Translations under genes and position numbers: made by a program
Notes under the pieces: model-generated
Told to the model about the DNA's origin: nothing
The model's database searches: none
What the model saw: only the letters and a program-made list of their open reading frames with translations
In this document: in pieces, positions 45,755 to 56,863 of the stretch
How positions within the stretch are numbered: position 1 is the first letter of the stretch
Layout of the letters: every line of letters starts with the position of its first letter
Assembly: GCF_016808095.1 (NCBI RefSeq)
Contig: NC_068974.1
Location: 40,834,590-40,898,589, forward strand
DNA from: Vigna angularis
Lineage: Eukaryota > Streptophyta > Magnoliopsida > Fabales > Fabaceae
Direction: 5' to 3'
DNA: 64,000 nt

Positions 45755-48397
45755 CTACTTAGGCATACTAGTTCTTTTGATCATAAGAACACGACATTTC
45801 TTTCCAATCCAATTACTTGTCCACGGTGGATCTCGAGACACGACTTGGTACCCAGCATTTGTGTACAATTTGCGAGCACCTAGATCTTCTTCATAGGCTC
45901 GAAGGGCAAGAAACTCAAAACCCCACAAAATGGAAAGCATGTCGCAGGCTTTCAACAGTGCAGTCGCTATTTTCCTCCTCCTGTGCTATCAATTAGTTTC
46001 GTAAGTACACCTTTACAACAACACGAAGAAGATCAATGTACTGATTATGAAATTGTGTGTAATCACCTGAGTATTTTGGAGACGGCTATTCCTGATATGT
46101 AGAGGTACTCTTCAGCTTCAGGTGGAAGATGTTGAAGCACATTTCGGTCTCTTAAGACAGTCACGTCTATGACACCCACAAGTTGTTTTGCTGAATCTGG
46201 ATCATCTTTTGCTGGCTCAGCTACCAAACAAGCATACCTGAATAACAAGTCATACATTACTGTCTAACGTAAATCAGAACAGTTGCTGAAATTTCTATAC
46301 TCTCTTTAGCATGAACACACCAGACGGACACATGACCATTGTTGTGGTTGATATCTATTGTCACATTGTGGCATTTATAACTAAGAAATTGGTGAACACA
46401 AGAAAGGTTATTACCTGCTGCATCAAAGTTTCTTTTTTTCCTTTTTATGTACATTTTTAAGTTCACATATTTGATTTTTTTTAACAGCAAAACAAATATA
46501 TTAAGTAGGATAAGTGGGCTAACCAAACCGTATACATAATTTACATATATGTACTATTATTCTGTATCTAAACCCTCTTTCACATTTAATCATACATGTC
46601 ATTTATCCTAACTCATACCTATTTCAAAAGAGCATTTTCCAATATCATTACAAGGAAACAAAGACAAACATCATCCATGTGCCTATTCTTGGTTTACCAA
46701 CTTCCCCTCCTCCGTCTTTTATATTATTGTATTATTCTCTTTACTTTCCTCTTGATAGCAGGGTATCCTTTGTTTAATATTGTGCAACCAGTTTCACCTC
46801 AAAAACAGCCATAAAACATAGCAGTTGAGTTAAAAAGATGCAGATACACATGGATACAAAACAAACTGTAAACAATGCAATAAAAGCTCTAAGCCCTAAT
46901 ATTACCTTTTATGCCTACACCCGTCACTAATTTGTGTTACCTTATAGATTTTAAGCATAAAAAGGGATTAAGACACCACTGAAAGTAGGTATATTGTGTT
47001 TTTGGATATTTACAAGTAATCCAGAACTTATAAAATACTGTTGTTTCATTCATCTCTCCAATTGTAGCTTGTTTCTTTGTTGAATTTTCATATAGCCTTG
47101 GATATGTTTCACAGTGGTTCATGGCCCAACCACCTACCAATCCAAAATCTAATGCTATTGCCATTTCTTATCTTTCATTCCACATTATCCTCGAACCACT
47201 TCCCTCATTCTCCTCTGCTAGTTGCCTTCCTAAGATCCCTTCCCACCAACATGACTTGAACTTGCTATCAATACTATTATCAAAACTTCTCCATGAACCA
47301 TATTTGGAGTCTAAAACGGCTTTCCATAGTCGTTCACATTTTGTTCCAACCCTCCATTTCCATTTTCCTAGTAGCGCAATATTAAACAACCTAAAGTCTT
47401 TAATTCATAAACCTCCACACTCTTTTGGTTCGCAATGTTGTTCCACTTAACCCATGCAATCTTCCTCCCTTCCCTTCCCCATCCCCATAAAAATTCTCTC
47501 TCAATCCTCTTAATTTCTTGGTCCATCTTTATTGGTATTCTGAAAAAGGACAAGTAGAATAAAGGTAGTGCAGTGATGACAGGTTTAAGCAAGCAATTTA
47601 ATAACAATAATATTCATCAACTTGTTAAGAAAAGAACAAATTTACCTATTAGGTGGTGAGTTTTTAAGCTTGTAAAGGAGCCCCGAAAGCACTTCCGCCT
47701 ATTGGTTCAAGGCAAGACAGCAAAAAGCACACAGAATAATTAAGAGGTGGGTGCCTGATCAGAAAATATAAAGCTCACCTTCACACAAATCAATAGTTGA
47801 ATTGAAAGCTTCTGTAATGTCTCATGATACTACCAAATTTCACATTCATTTACAATTATTTCATACTCCTTAAATATAATAAATATTAAAGTTAGTGGAA
47901 AGTGTCCTTTCAAAAAGCGAAAACAAGAGTTGTTTACTCCTTTTAAACATTGATACAAAAAAAAAGAAGTGATTTGTCTGATTAGAAAAAAGAAGGGGAA
48001 CCTGAAAGAATTGAAGGAACACGTCGTTGAAAATAGAGACAGGAACATGAAATGCTTCGGCCTGAACCTCAGATGCCTTCCTTATCTCATCTGCGTTTTC
48101 AAATAGCCTCCTTACTCTCCATCCATATTCACACGCCAAATACTCAAACTGCTGCTTCAGCTTTCCACTGCTACCATTCTCTATCTGCAACCTCACATCC
48201 TGATCAACACAAGGCAATTGCGAACTGCTGGTGCTTGTGCTTGTGCTTGTGCTGCATTGCAACACCAAACCATCTCCTCGCCTTTTCCTTCCCACTCTGC
48301 AAGAATCACTTTTGGAACCTCTTCCAGCACCGTACCCCAAGTTTGAGCACACAATTTTATGTGAAGGACTGGGATTACTCGCCAGTAAATGAGCCAT
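45755..48397 (-). CDS. GNAT-family N-acetyltransferase, probably plastid
   Basis: Exons 48397-48002, 47698-47646, 46237-46067 and 45980-45755, in phase, give 281 residues. The N-terminus (MAHLLASNPSPSHKIVC, then a Ser/Thr run STSTSTSTSSS) looks like a chloroplast transit peptide. The acetyltransferase fold begins near WRVRRLFENADEIRKASEVQAEAFH. Core strands are YACLVAEP, LVGVIDVTVLRD and EEYLYISGIAVS. The acetyl-CoA loop is RRRKIATALLKACD, which lacks the usual central Gly of R/Q-x-x-G-x-G/A; a basic residue in this place is my recollection for this plant subgroup. The C-terminal GARKLYTNAGYQVVSRDPPW is typical of the family. It most resembles plastid GNATs that acetylate protein N-termini and lysines. 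The exact orthologue is unknown. Intron 2 carries a LINE remnant. Confidence 0.88.
47040..47607 (-). pseudogene. LINE (non-LTR retrotransposon) reverse transcriptase tail, decayed
   Basis: Pieces of the C-terminal part of a plant L1-type ORF2 in the second GNAT intron, in minus orientation. Frame a (47607-47368) contains MDQEIKRIEREFLWG and GRKIAWVKWNNIANQK. Frame b (47389-47168) contains FNIALLGKWKWRVG. Frame c (below 47164) contains TYPRLYENSTKKQATIGEM, matching the zinc-finger RVT segment that follows RT. Frameshifts separate the pieces, so it is dead. The 5' part of the LINE is missing. Confidence 0.85.
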
Positions 48398-48560
48398 TCA
48401 TGCGTAAACCAAACCAAGACAAGCAAGGTTAGGCTACATATACATCGCAGCTAGCTTGGTTTTGGGTTGATTTCCAAAAATCAAATATAGTATTCGGAGT
48501 GGGGCCAATTGGTATTTATTTGAGTGGCCTCTTTTTTTTTTTCTGTTATTGTGGCTGCCA

Positions 48561-48587
48561 ATTATATATAAATCCAGTGGCCACGTG
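48561..48587 (-). promoter_or_regulatory. TATA box and G-box upstream of the GNAT gene
   Basis: On the minus strand a TTTATATATAAT run (about 48561-48573) lies some 165 bp upstream of the GNAT ATG. A CACGTG G-box (48582-48587) sits just upstream of it. Spacing fits a core promoter with a leader of about 130 nt. The TATA run is nearly palindromic, so it could serve either strand. Confidence 0.45.
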
Positions 48588-48589
48588 CA

Positions 48590-50654
48590 CTCATGTCAGC
48601 CAAGAAAACTACTATTTTCGTTTCCACTTTTCTTACTAGATTTTCAATCTCAACCTCACTCCCAAATTCAATTCCAATGTCACTCCATCTTCACAATCCT
48701 CACAGATCACACTCAAGCGAAAACTCCCATCACCTTCTATTTCTGTTTCACACAACAACAAATATCAAACATTACCCTCATTTTCCACACAAAAACATCA
48801 ACATCAACAACAACCACACTCGTAAGAATCAATAGCCCAGAAACAAACATACACGCACGTACAAGTGTAGAGTGCCACAAGTTCAATCTCACAGTAAGTT
48901 TGGAATTATCCTAATTCAATCCTTGAAACCCTTTTAACTAAGGATGGCTTGTTTTGATTTGCTCTCGTAATGTATTCAATGAACAAAAAATAACTTCTTG
49001 ACGAATTTGTACATGGCTTAGGATGGATGAATCAAGACAGAACACAATGAAAAAGCCAACAAATTATATATCCACCAAATACAATGCATCATATTATGAG
49101 TCTGGAAAGTAGAAGTAATCAACAATATGCCAATGAAACAGAGACTTAAATTAATCACAATGACTGAATAAGAGAAAATAGCACATCATAAAGCGAAAAC
49201 CGTAACTGTGTTATCATGGACATGTCGTATAATGATATGTAAATCTATATGACTTTAACATTCATAGATTTATCTTCATATAACTATAATAACTGTGTAA
49301 AGTTTGAGGTGTTAACAATATAAGAAAGACCTTGGATGCGGAAGAAAGTGTGAACAGCAATTTGATTTGCAATCCATAACCAACAGCGACGCCAAATCAA
49401 ATTGTTTATTGTTTCTAATCTCCAGTACCACAAATACAGCGACAGAATAATTATAGATTATAGTTTATACAACGATTAAAGAGACAACGCAAAACAACGT
49501 AACTAGAATGTCTTCTCCAACGGTGGAGAGACAACGTTACACACATGCTAACTCAAACTCACTTCCACCTCGCGCTTCTAACGTCAGGCCCATGGCCCAG
49601 CCCATTCAATAATTTCTGTTTCTTTTTCATGGAATACACCTCTCGGTGACATTAACAATAATCTTATACTATAATTTAATCAGATATGTATATTTTTTTA
49701 TGTAAATTTATTGATCCAATATCACTTTAAATTCTTTGGTGATTTTCTATGCGGTCTCTCTTGCTGTCTTCTCAAAATACAATACCTTAATATTTCAAAA
49801 TATATTAACTTTTTTAATACATTAAATTAGTATATGTTTTCATAATATAATATATTAGGACTTTGAAATATATATATATTTTTAATATATTAATATCATT
49901 ATATTTTATATATAGACATAATGAAAAGACAACACCAAAATTAAGAAAACAATCTGGACTCAAGAAATATAAAAAAAATATTAAAAATATAAGATGATAA
50001 ATAATGTCTTTACTACTTTTTCTCCTCAAATTTAAACCTTAAAAAAACAACTGAGAAATAGGATGAGGAAGATGGGATAAAAGAAATATAGTGAATAAAA
50101 GTATAATAAAAAAAACTTAACAGAGAAGAGAAGAACCAGGAAAAAAATATATAATTTATTATTTTTTTTTAAATATAGCTTTTAAAATATATAGTCAGTA
50201 TATATTTTTATCTATTGGCGAGTGTTGTTCCTTTTCATTTCTTCCGTATTTCTATTCTACTAAATGCATTTTATTTATAATATCCTGTCCTTATCTCTCT
50301 TTTATTTGAGAGGTACTAAGAAAAGGATTAAGAGTGATAGATAAAAAGTTATAATTGAAAATAAAATATGCGTGTGTATGTGTGAACATTTATATCGTCT
50401 TTTAGTACAAAAAGAAAGAAAATTGTCAAGATTGGAATAAAATAGGGGTAAAATGGTCGTTTTCTTTTACCTATGCAGGTGCAGGAAGAAATTGCCACCT
50501 TTGTGTCATACGTGTGTGTTGTGGCATAGGATTCGGACCAACAATTCAATGAATGTCTTTTTAAAAAAAACAGAACAGAACAGAAAGAAAGCTCTGTCTG
50601 TCTTCACCTAAAACCAACCAACCAATTTTCTCACTCTCACTCACTCTCTCCCAA
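48590..50654. other. Divergent spacer between GNAT and patellin 1
   Basis: About 2 kb, AT-rich. The last 150 bp before the patellin ATG include AACAGAACAGAACAGAAAG and a CT-rich leader (ACTCTCACTCACTCTCTC) typical of plant 5' UTR pyrimidine patches. No gene recognised. Confidence 0.5.
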
Positions 50655-52410
50655 ATGGCCGAAAATGATTCTAACCCTCCTCCTCCTCCTCCTCCAGCCG
50701 CTTCACCGCCTCAGGAGCCTCCCGTGCCTCCGTCACTATCATCTGAGAATGATGCCAAAGCTGACGATGTGATTGAAGAGAAGGTGAAAGCTGAGGAGGT
50801 GCTTGTGGCTGAAGATAAAGACGAAGTAAAAGGAGGTGAGGAGGCGGTTGTGGTTGAAGAGAAGGAGAAGGAGGAGGAGAAAGAGGAAGAGAAAGAGAAA
50901 GAGAAAAAGAAAGAAGAAGAGGTTACAGTAGGAGAGACAGAGAGCGAGTCGTTGAAGGAGGAGAGCAATAGGGTTTCTGATTCGGAGAGAAAGGGCATCG
51001 AAGAGCTGAAGAAGGTGGTGAGGGAGGAGTTGGAGCGGAAGGAGGAAGGCGAAGTATCCATCTGGGGCGTCCCTCTCTTTAAGGATCAGAGGACTGACGT
51101 CATTCTTCTGAAGTTCCTGAGAGCGCGAGACTTGAGGGTGAATGATTCTCTTGTGATGATTCAGAACACTCTCCGATGGAGAAAGGAGTTCGGCATCGAT
51201 GCGCTTTTGGAGGAAGATCTGGGAGAGGAGTTGGAAAAGGTGGTCTTCATGCACGGCCAGGGAAGAGAGGGGCATCCCGTCTGTTACAACGTCTACGGAG
51301 AGTTCCAAAACAAGGAGCTGTACCAAAAGGCCTTCTCCACCGAGGAAAACCGAACCAAGTTTCTCCGATGGCGTATTCAGCTGTTGGAGCGCAGCATCAG
51401 GAACCTGGACTTCACTCCTGGAGGCATCAACACCATCTTCCAAGTCAATGACCTCAAAAACTCTCCTGGCCCTGCCAAACGGGAACTTCGCATTGCCACC
51501 AAACAAGCTTTGCAGTTGCTTCAGGACAACTATCCCGAGTTCGTTGCCAAACAGGTTCGCTTTTGCTTTCAGTTCCTTCCTTGCTTCCTCCGTTTCTATT
51601 TTACAACCTCTAACAGAAGGGATAGGGATCGTGCAGGTCTTCATCAATGCCCCTTGGTGGTATCTTGCATTCAATACCTTGATCAGTCCCTTCTTGACTC
51701 CGAGGACCAAAAGCAAATTTATCTTTGCTGGACCATCCAAGTCTCCCGATACTCTTTTCAAGTTAATCACAGCTCAACTCTACTCAACAATAATCGCCAT
51801 TGCCATCTTCTCTTCCCCACTATTTCATATTCTCTTCTCTCTATTATCATCTAACCTTCCTTATCTCTTTCCTAAAATTGAACAGGTATATTTCTCCTGA
51901 GCAAGTGCCGGTTCAGTATGGTGGCCTCAGTGTAGACTTCTGCGACTGCAACCCCGATTTCACCATGTCTGATCCTGTCACCGAAATTCCTATAAAGCCA
52001 ACCACTAAGCAAACTGTCGAAATTGCTATCTATGAGGTGGGTTTCATTCTAATATTCTTTTAACTATATTACACTGGACTAGATTCTGTCATGCTCCTGT
52101 ATTATTACTCTCTGAATTTAAGTGTCTCGCTGAATGGAGTCACTCGATTTTCTAGAAATGCATTATCGTTTGGGAGCTGCGGGTGGTGGGCTGGGAGGTT
52201 ACCTATAACGCTGAATTCAAGCCTGATGCTAAAGATGCATATACAGTTGTCATACAGAAGGCCACAAAGATGTCCCCCACCGATGAACCAGTGGTTTCCA
52301 ACAGCTTCAAAGTTGGTGAACTGGGGAAGTTATTGCTCACCATAGACAATCCTACCTTGAAAAATAAGAGGCTTCTTTACAGGTTCAATATCAAACCCTA
52401 CTGTGATTGA
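50655..52410 (+). CDS. PATL: Patellin (SEC14 + GOLD domain protein), copy 1
   Basis: Patellins bind phosphoinositides and act in membrane trafficking, cell-plate formation and auxin transporter placement. Exons 50655-51554, 51637-51761, 51886-52036 and 52156-52410, in phase, give 476 residues. Seen: a Pro-rich start, an acidic Lys/Glu arm (about 35-110), CRAL-TRIO N-terminal helices (FKDQRTDVILLKFLRARDL), the SEC14 lipid-binding pocket (GHPVCYNVYGEF, then TIFQVNDLKNSPG, then NAPWWYLAFNTLISPFL), and a C-terminal GOLD domain (EIAIYEKCIIVWELRVVGW, then TYNAEF, ending NKRLLYRFNIKP). ATG at 50655 is the first in frame and follows a CT-rich leader. Converges on a second patellin 4.5 kb away. Confidence 0.96.
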
Positions 52411-55400
52411 TCGAAAATCACCTCTAGACTCTCCGGTGTATTCGGTACTTGGAAGAAATTTAACTTCAAGAGTGAGAAATATGCAATGCATGTTGCCTTT
52501 TGTTCTGCCCATTCTTCGTCTATAGTTTTGTTCGTGAGTCGTTTGCAGATTGTCTTTTTCTAGTCTAAATTGTTCTTTTATTTTCTGGTGATGAACAATA
52601 TTGGGGAAGAGAGTAGCACATGGAATTGAAATTAAAGTTGGTTTGTGAAAACACATTTGTTACCAGAACTATGTCCCACTTTGATGGGTGAGCCAAACAA
52701 CACGTAGGAAGGAAGTCTGCTTGTTAGAAGTTTCAATGTAAAATTTTGTTCCTGTACTTATCTGGTGTGTGGAGTTTGGTTTTGGCCCAATTCTGAGCAT
52801 TTTGCATGTCATAGATTGTAATATAGAAGGAGTAAATGAGAAGTATGATTGATTTCTCTATTTTCTCTCTTGCTTAATTCTTCATTTTAATGTATTTCTA
52901 TTTGATTTTCATTCTATTATTGAAAGATATTAAAAGTGTAATTATTTCAGATTGGTTACTTTTGGTTGAATATTGCAGAGGATGCTTCTGTTTTTCTTCT
53001 TATCTGTGCAATTACACTTTGTTTGGTGATATTTTGGTTCTTCTTTGTTATTCTTGATTTTTTATGCTGTTTTACCTGAGGACTGTAACTGGTTGAGAAT
53101 GTACTTTTATCAATTGGATTTGACTTCTCCAAAAGACCATGCACATTAGAGGGTAAAATATAGAACGATGACTGTTGGCTGAAAAAGTGTTTTATATTTT
53201 AACTGCCTAAATTATTATATACACACATATACATGTAATTTCATTACAGTATTTTGTCATCTCTTTTCTTATATGGAAAGAAGTGACCAATCAAATGTTG
53301 AACAATTATATATGGTTAAATTCCAAAAGTAGCTAATTTTCTTCCGTCTAGGCCCCTCTAATAGCACAGGCTGTGTTTTTGTTCTTTATGCCTTTATCAT
53401 GCATGACTATGGGGGGAATAGATGCATTTATAGATTCTTATGATTACTGAATTGGTGCTTTTTTTATTTTAAAGTTTCCGTGATTGATGTTTACGTGTTT
53501 ATGTTTGTTTAAACTCATATAGCTGATGAAAAATGGGAAAAGTTTAATTCTTTTAACTTGGAATTCTTAAAGAAAACCGAGGTTACATGATTTAGGGGTT
53601 TTTGGTTTGTCTGTCATTGTCCTCTAGGTGAATTTGGAGTTGTTGTTTAACCCTTATATTAGTTTGACAAAATTTAGTAGATGAGTATACTTAAGATTAA
53701 GGTACTTAACAATAAATTTTATGGATAATACACATCAATAATACAAGTGTCTCTCTATATGACTCCCACTCTCAATTCCAAGTTAGGTAAAAGGTCCAAA
53801 AGAAGTTGGCCCATATTTGAATGATATTTTTGACAAGTTATCTATATGCTGCAATTTCATTGGTTTTGTTGATTTTTGATAACTACTTTTTTTGTGTGAA
53901 CTAAGGGTATGCATAATTTGACAGTTAGAGAGTAATTATTTTCAAGTCTCAACATAGTTTTTTCCATGCATACCACTTCGAACTAGATTTCATCATTACT
54001 GATTATTTCAGTTCTAATAACATTTAATTCGTTTATAAGTTTGTGTGTTTGTTTGCCTAATTCAATCAATTAAAAAATATCGTTATTTAAATAGTAAGTT
54101 AGTTTAACAATTAATTATTATTAGCTTATAAGTTAATTTAATATATTTTAATGAATGGTTTGATTAAAGTTTGACTTTTTAGTTAGTTTGTCAGTATTTT
54201 TTTACCTAGTAAACACAGTTCACAAGCCCAAAGTATTTGTTTGGTAATGGGCACAGAGCGGATAAATTTAATTCGGTTGATTGAAATAAAAAGAAAGTGA
54301 ATATAACTAATGTTCTTCTACTTTATCCATTCCTTAAATTTACTTCCTTTCTGTTCAACCAAACAATCTAACCAGGTATAATTTTTATCTTCTTTTCTTT
54401 GTCGGTATGAAAGGTTCGTAGGTTTGGATGTTAACATTCATGTAATGTAAGTTAATGAATCACTCGTGTGCTAAGGTTGTCCAGAACAGTAATAATTGTT
54501 ACCATCATTTATACTTTCAAATCAATCATTACCTTCTGCAACACTTTCTTCCTTTCTCACTGCTTCCACCTAACTTCAATATATCCATCTCCAGCTACTT
54601 TTGTTTCTAGCAAAACCAATAAGATTTTAACCCATACATTTCATATAAATTCTTTTTTTTTATCATCAACCGATAATTAATGGACAAGATGTAAGCAAAC
54701 AAATTATAGGTTAACAGTTTCCAAACTTTGAAATTTTGAAATATGAAAACATAAACACGTCCGAATTAGGAATGTAATTCTAAAAATGTTCTTTCACCTA
54801 TACTTTTTAGTTTTTTACTGTTTTACCTCGTTTTTCTTTTCAAATGATTAAACAGCTGAAAGAGTTCAACTTTAATGAAATAATTAACTGTGATTTTTTA
54901 AGATTAACTATTATTGGATATTTCCTTTTGAAGAAAATTGTTTTATTGTAAGTGGTTGTTATACCAACCTGTGATTTATTGTTAAAGTTATATAGAGAAT
55001 GGGAAAGTTATTAAATTGAAAAGAAAGGAATGGGTTGGTTGAGCTTTCAAAGTTTTGGTGGAACGTGTATCTATCTGGGTGGGTGACATTTTGTTCTTTC
55101 TTCTTTTGCTTCAATGATGGATTGAGTGTGTAACATTACCAACACATGTCTGTAATCATTGTGTTTGCTTCCAGCTGTTACCATCATCCATTCTTTGCTT
55201 TCCTTTGCTTTCATTCATTCCATTTTTTTTCTTAATAAAGCAAATTTTCAGTTCAGTTGTACATAATAAATCTCTCTTTATATTTTCAAATCCTTATAAT
55301 TCAATCCCTCCAACTGCTACATAAGTAAAATAGCACTGTTCTATTCCAATGCATTATGTATAATGATAATTTTTTCTTTATTTTAATGTATCTTCATTTT

Positions 55401-56863
55401 CTGATTAACTCCTCAATATATAATGTGATTATTTGTCAGTGAATATACTTTCCTTTTAGTTCTACCAATTTTGAGTTCCCAATTTCTTTTTTCACCACTT
55501 TTATTAATTATGAGCTTATGGATTCTAATTTGAGAGAGCCCATATTAACATCACATTAGACTTTTGCTTTGGATCAAAACCAATCTATGGTGCAACACAG
55601 GAGGGTATTTTAGTCTTTTCAATTATAGTATAGAATGCAGTTCATAATCATGGGGTGCAGGAAGAAAATCCACAACTTTTTACCAAAGACATCACTCTTT
55701 CCTTTTTCGGACTTCCCCTCTCCAGCCCATTCATCAACGCTGAGACAAACATTATGAAGAACTTGCCTTGTTCACATCGTCTCGTGCTCGATTTTCGCTC
55801 ATTGCAATGCAAGTTGCAAACCCACAAACTTTTTTATGTATCTATAAGAAAACTGATTTTATTAAAATTAATAAAATCCTTTTCTACTTCTCATATTATT
55901 TAATATAGCAAAAAAGAAGCCCAATTGTCTTCAATTCTTCAATATACTTCAAATTGAGAGGTTGGGTGTTGACGAAAAGAATGAGTGTGGCAAGAGTTGG
56001 TGGTTGTCTGAGTAGAGGGGCCACCCTGGCGTTGGCGTTGAAGAAGAATTGAAGAGGAGAGAGACTATTGTTGCCGTCACAATCCAGATTAATTTTAATC
56101 TTACCAATAAACCAGATGAGGAAGTGGTGCACCATAGAAATGGTCTAAAAATAAGACTATTAAGAGTTTGAAAAGTAGTTTTAAGAATTCCAATACTTGA
56201 TAACAAATTTCCATACACCAAATATAAAAATAACTCTTACAAATTTAATTCATCCATGCACAAAACAGACAGCTGGGAATGAGTAAATAGACTCTACAGA
56301 ATAACCCTTCAAGTAGAAATGAAAGAAAAAACAGATACAATAAAGTAAATTTTTTATTATATACGGGAGTAAGGAATACATGACGATCACATTTAAACAA
56401 ACTTTACAGCCATAAGAGTATCACAATGCAAACAGGAGTGACAAATTTTGATGTACAAATGAACCCCACTATGTTGTTCCCTCTCCCCCACCAACCTTCC
56501 TTGACTTGCTTGGCTCAATTGATGCATTCCGTTTCAAACATTTCCAAGCAGCAAAGGTTTTATCCAATTCCAGAAACAAATAAACAGAACACCAAATTAC
56601 AGTGAGAGACTAGGCAGTGTCAATGAAATTGCCCGATCCCAGACTTGAAACAAAAATAATTTATGAAGCAAATGAACAAAGTAACCCAAGATAACCCGGT
56701 ATGAAAGAATGAAGTCCCCCACCCACCCCCAAATTAAGTTGCATAGTTGTAACGATGATGAATATATATAACAGTAACACCCTTATTATTGTTGTTCACC
56801 TCGACATCCTCATGAACATGACCATGAACACGAATTGCATTTAGAGACTGTTGTTCCTTGAAG
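52411..56863. other. Spacer between convergent patellins
   Basis: About 4.4 kb with the 3' UTRs of both patellins at its ends. The middle is AT-rich and has no protein-like frame. A short block near 54237-54367 has inverted TTGTTTGGT/ACCAAACAA ends and may be a decayed hAT-type MITE. Otherwise I see nothing. Confidence 0.5.

Noticed and set aside
50739..51770. Minus-strand open frame of 343 codons opposite patellin 1
   Set aside because: It is the shadow of the patellin coding strand, kept open by the Glu/Lys-rich codons. It resembles no protein and has no splice or start context.
54237..54367. Short inverted TTGTTTGGT/ACCAAACAA pair as a MITE
   Set aside because: Only nine bases pair and no target duplication is visible; too weak to list as an element.
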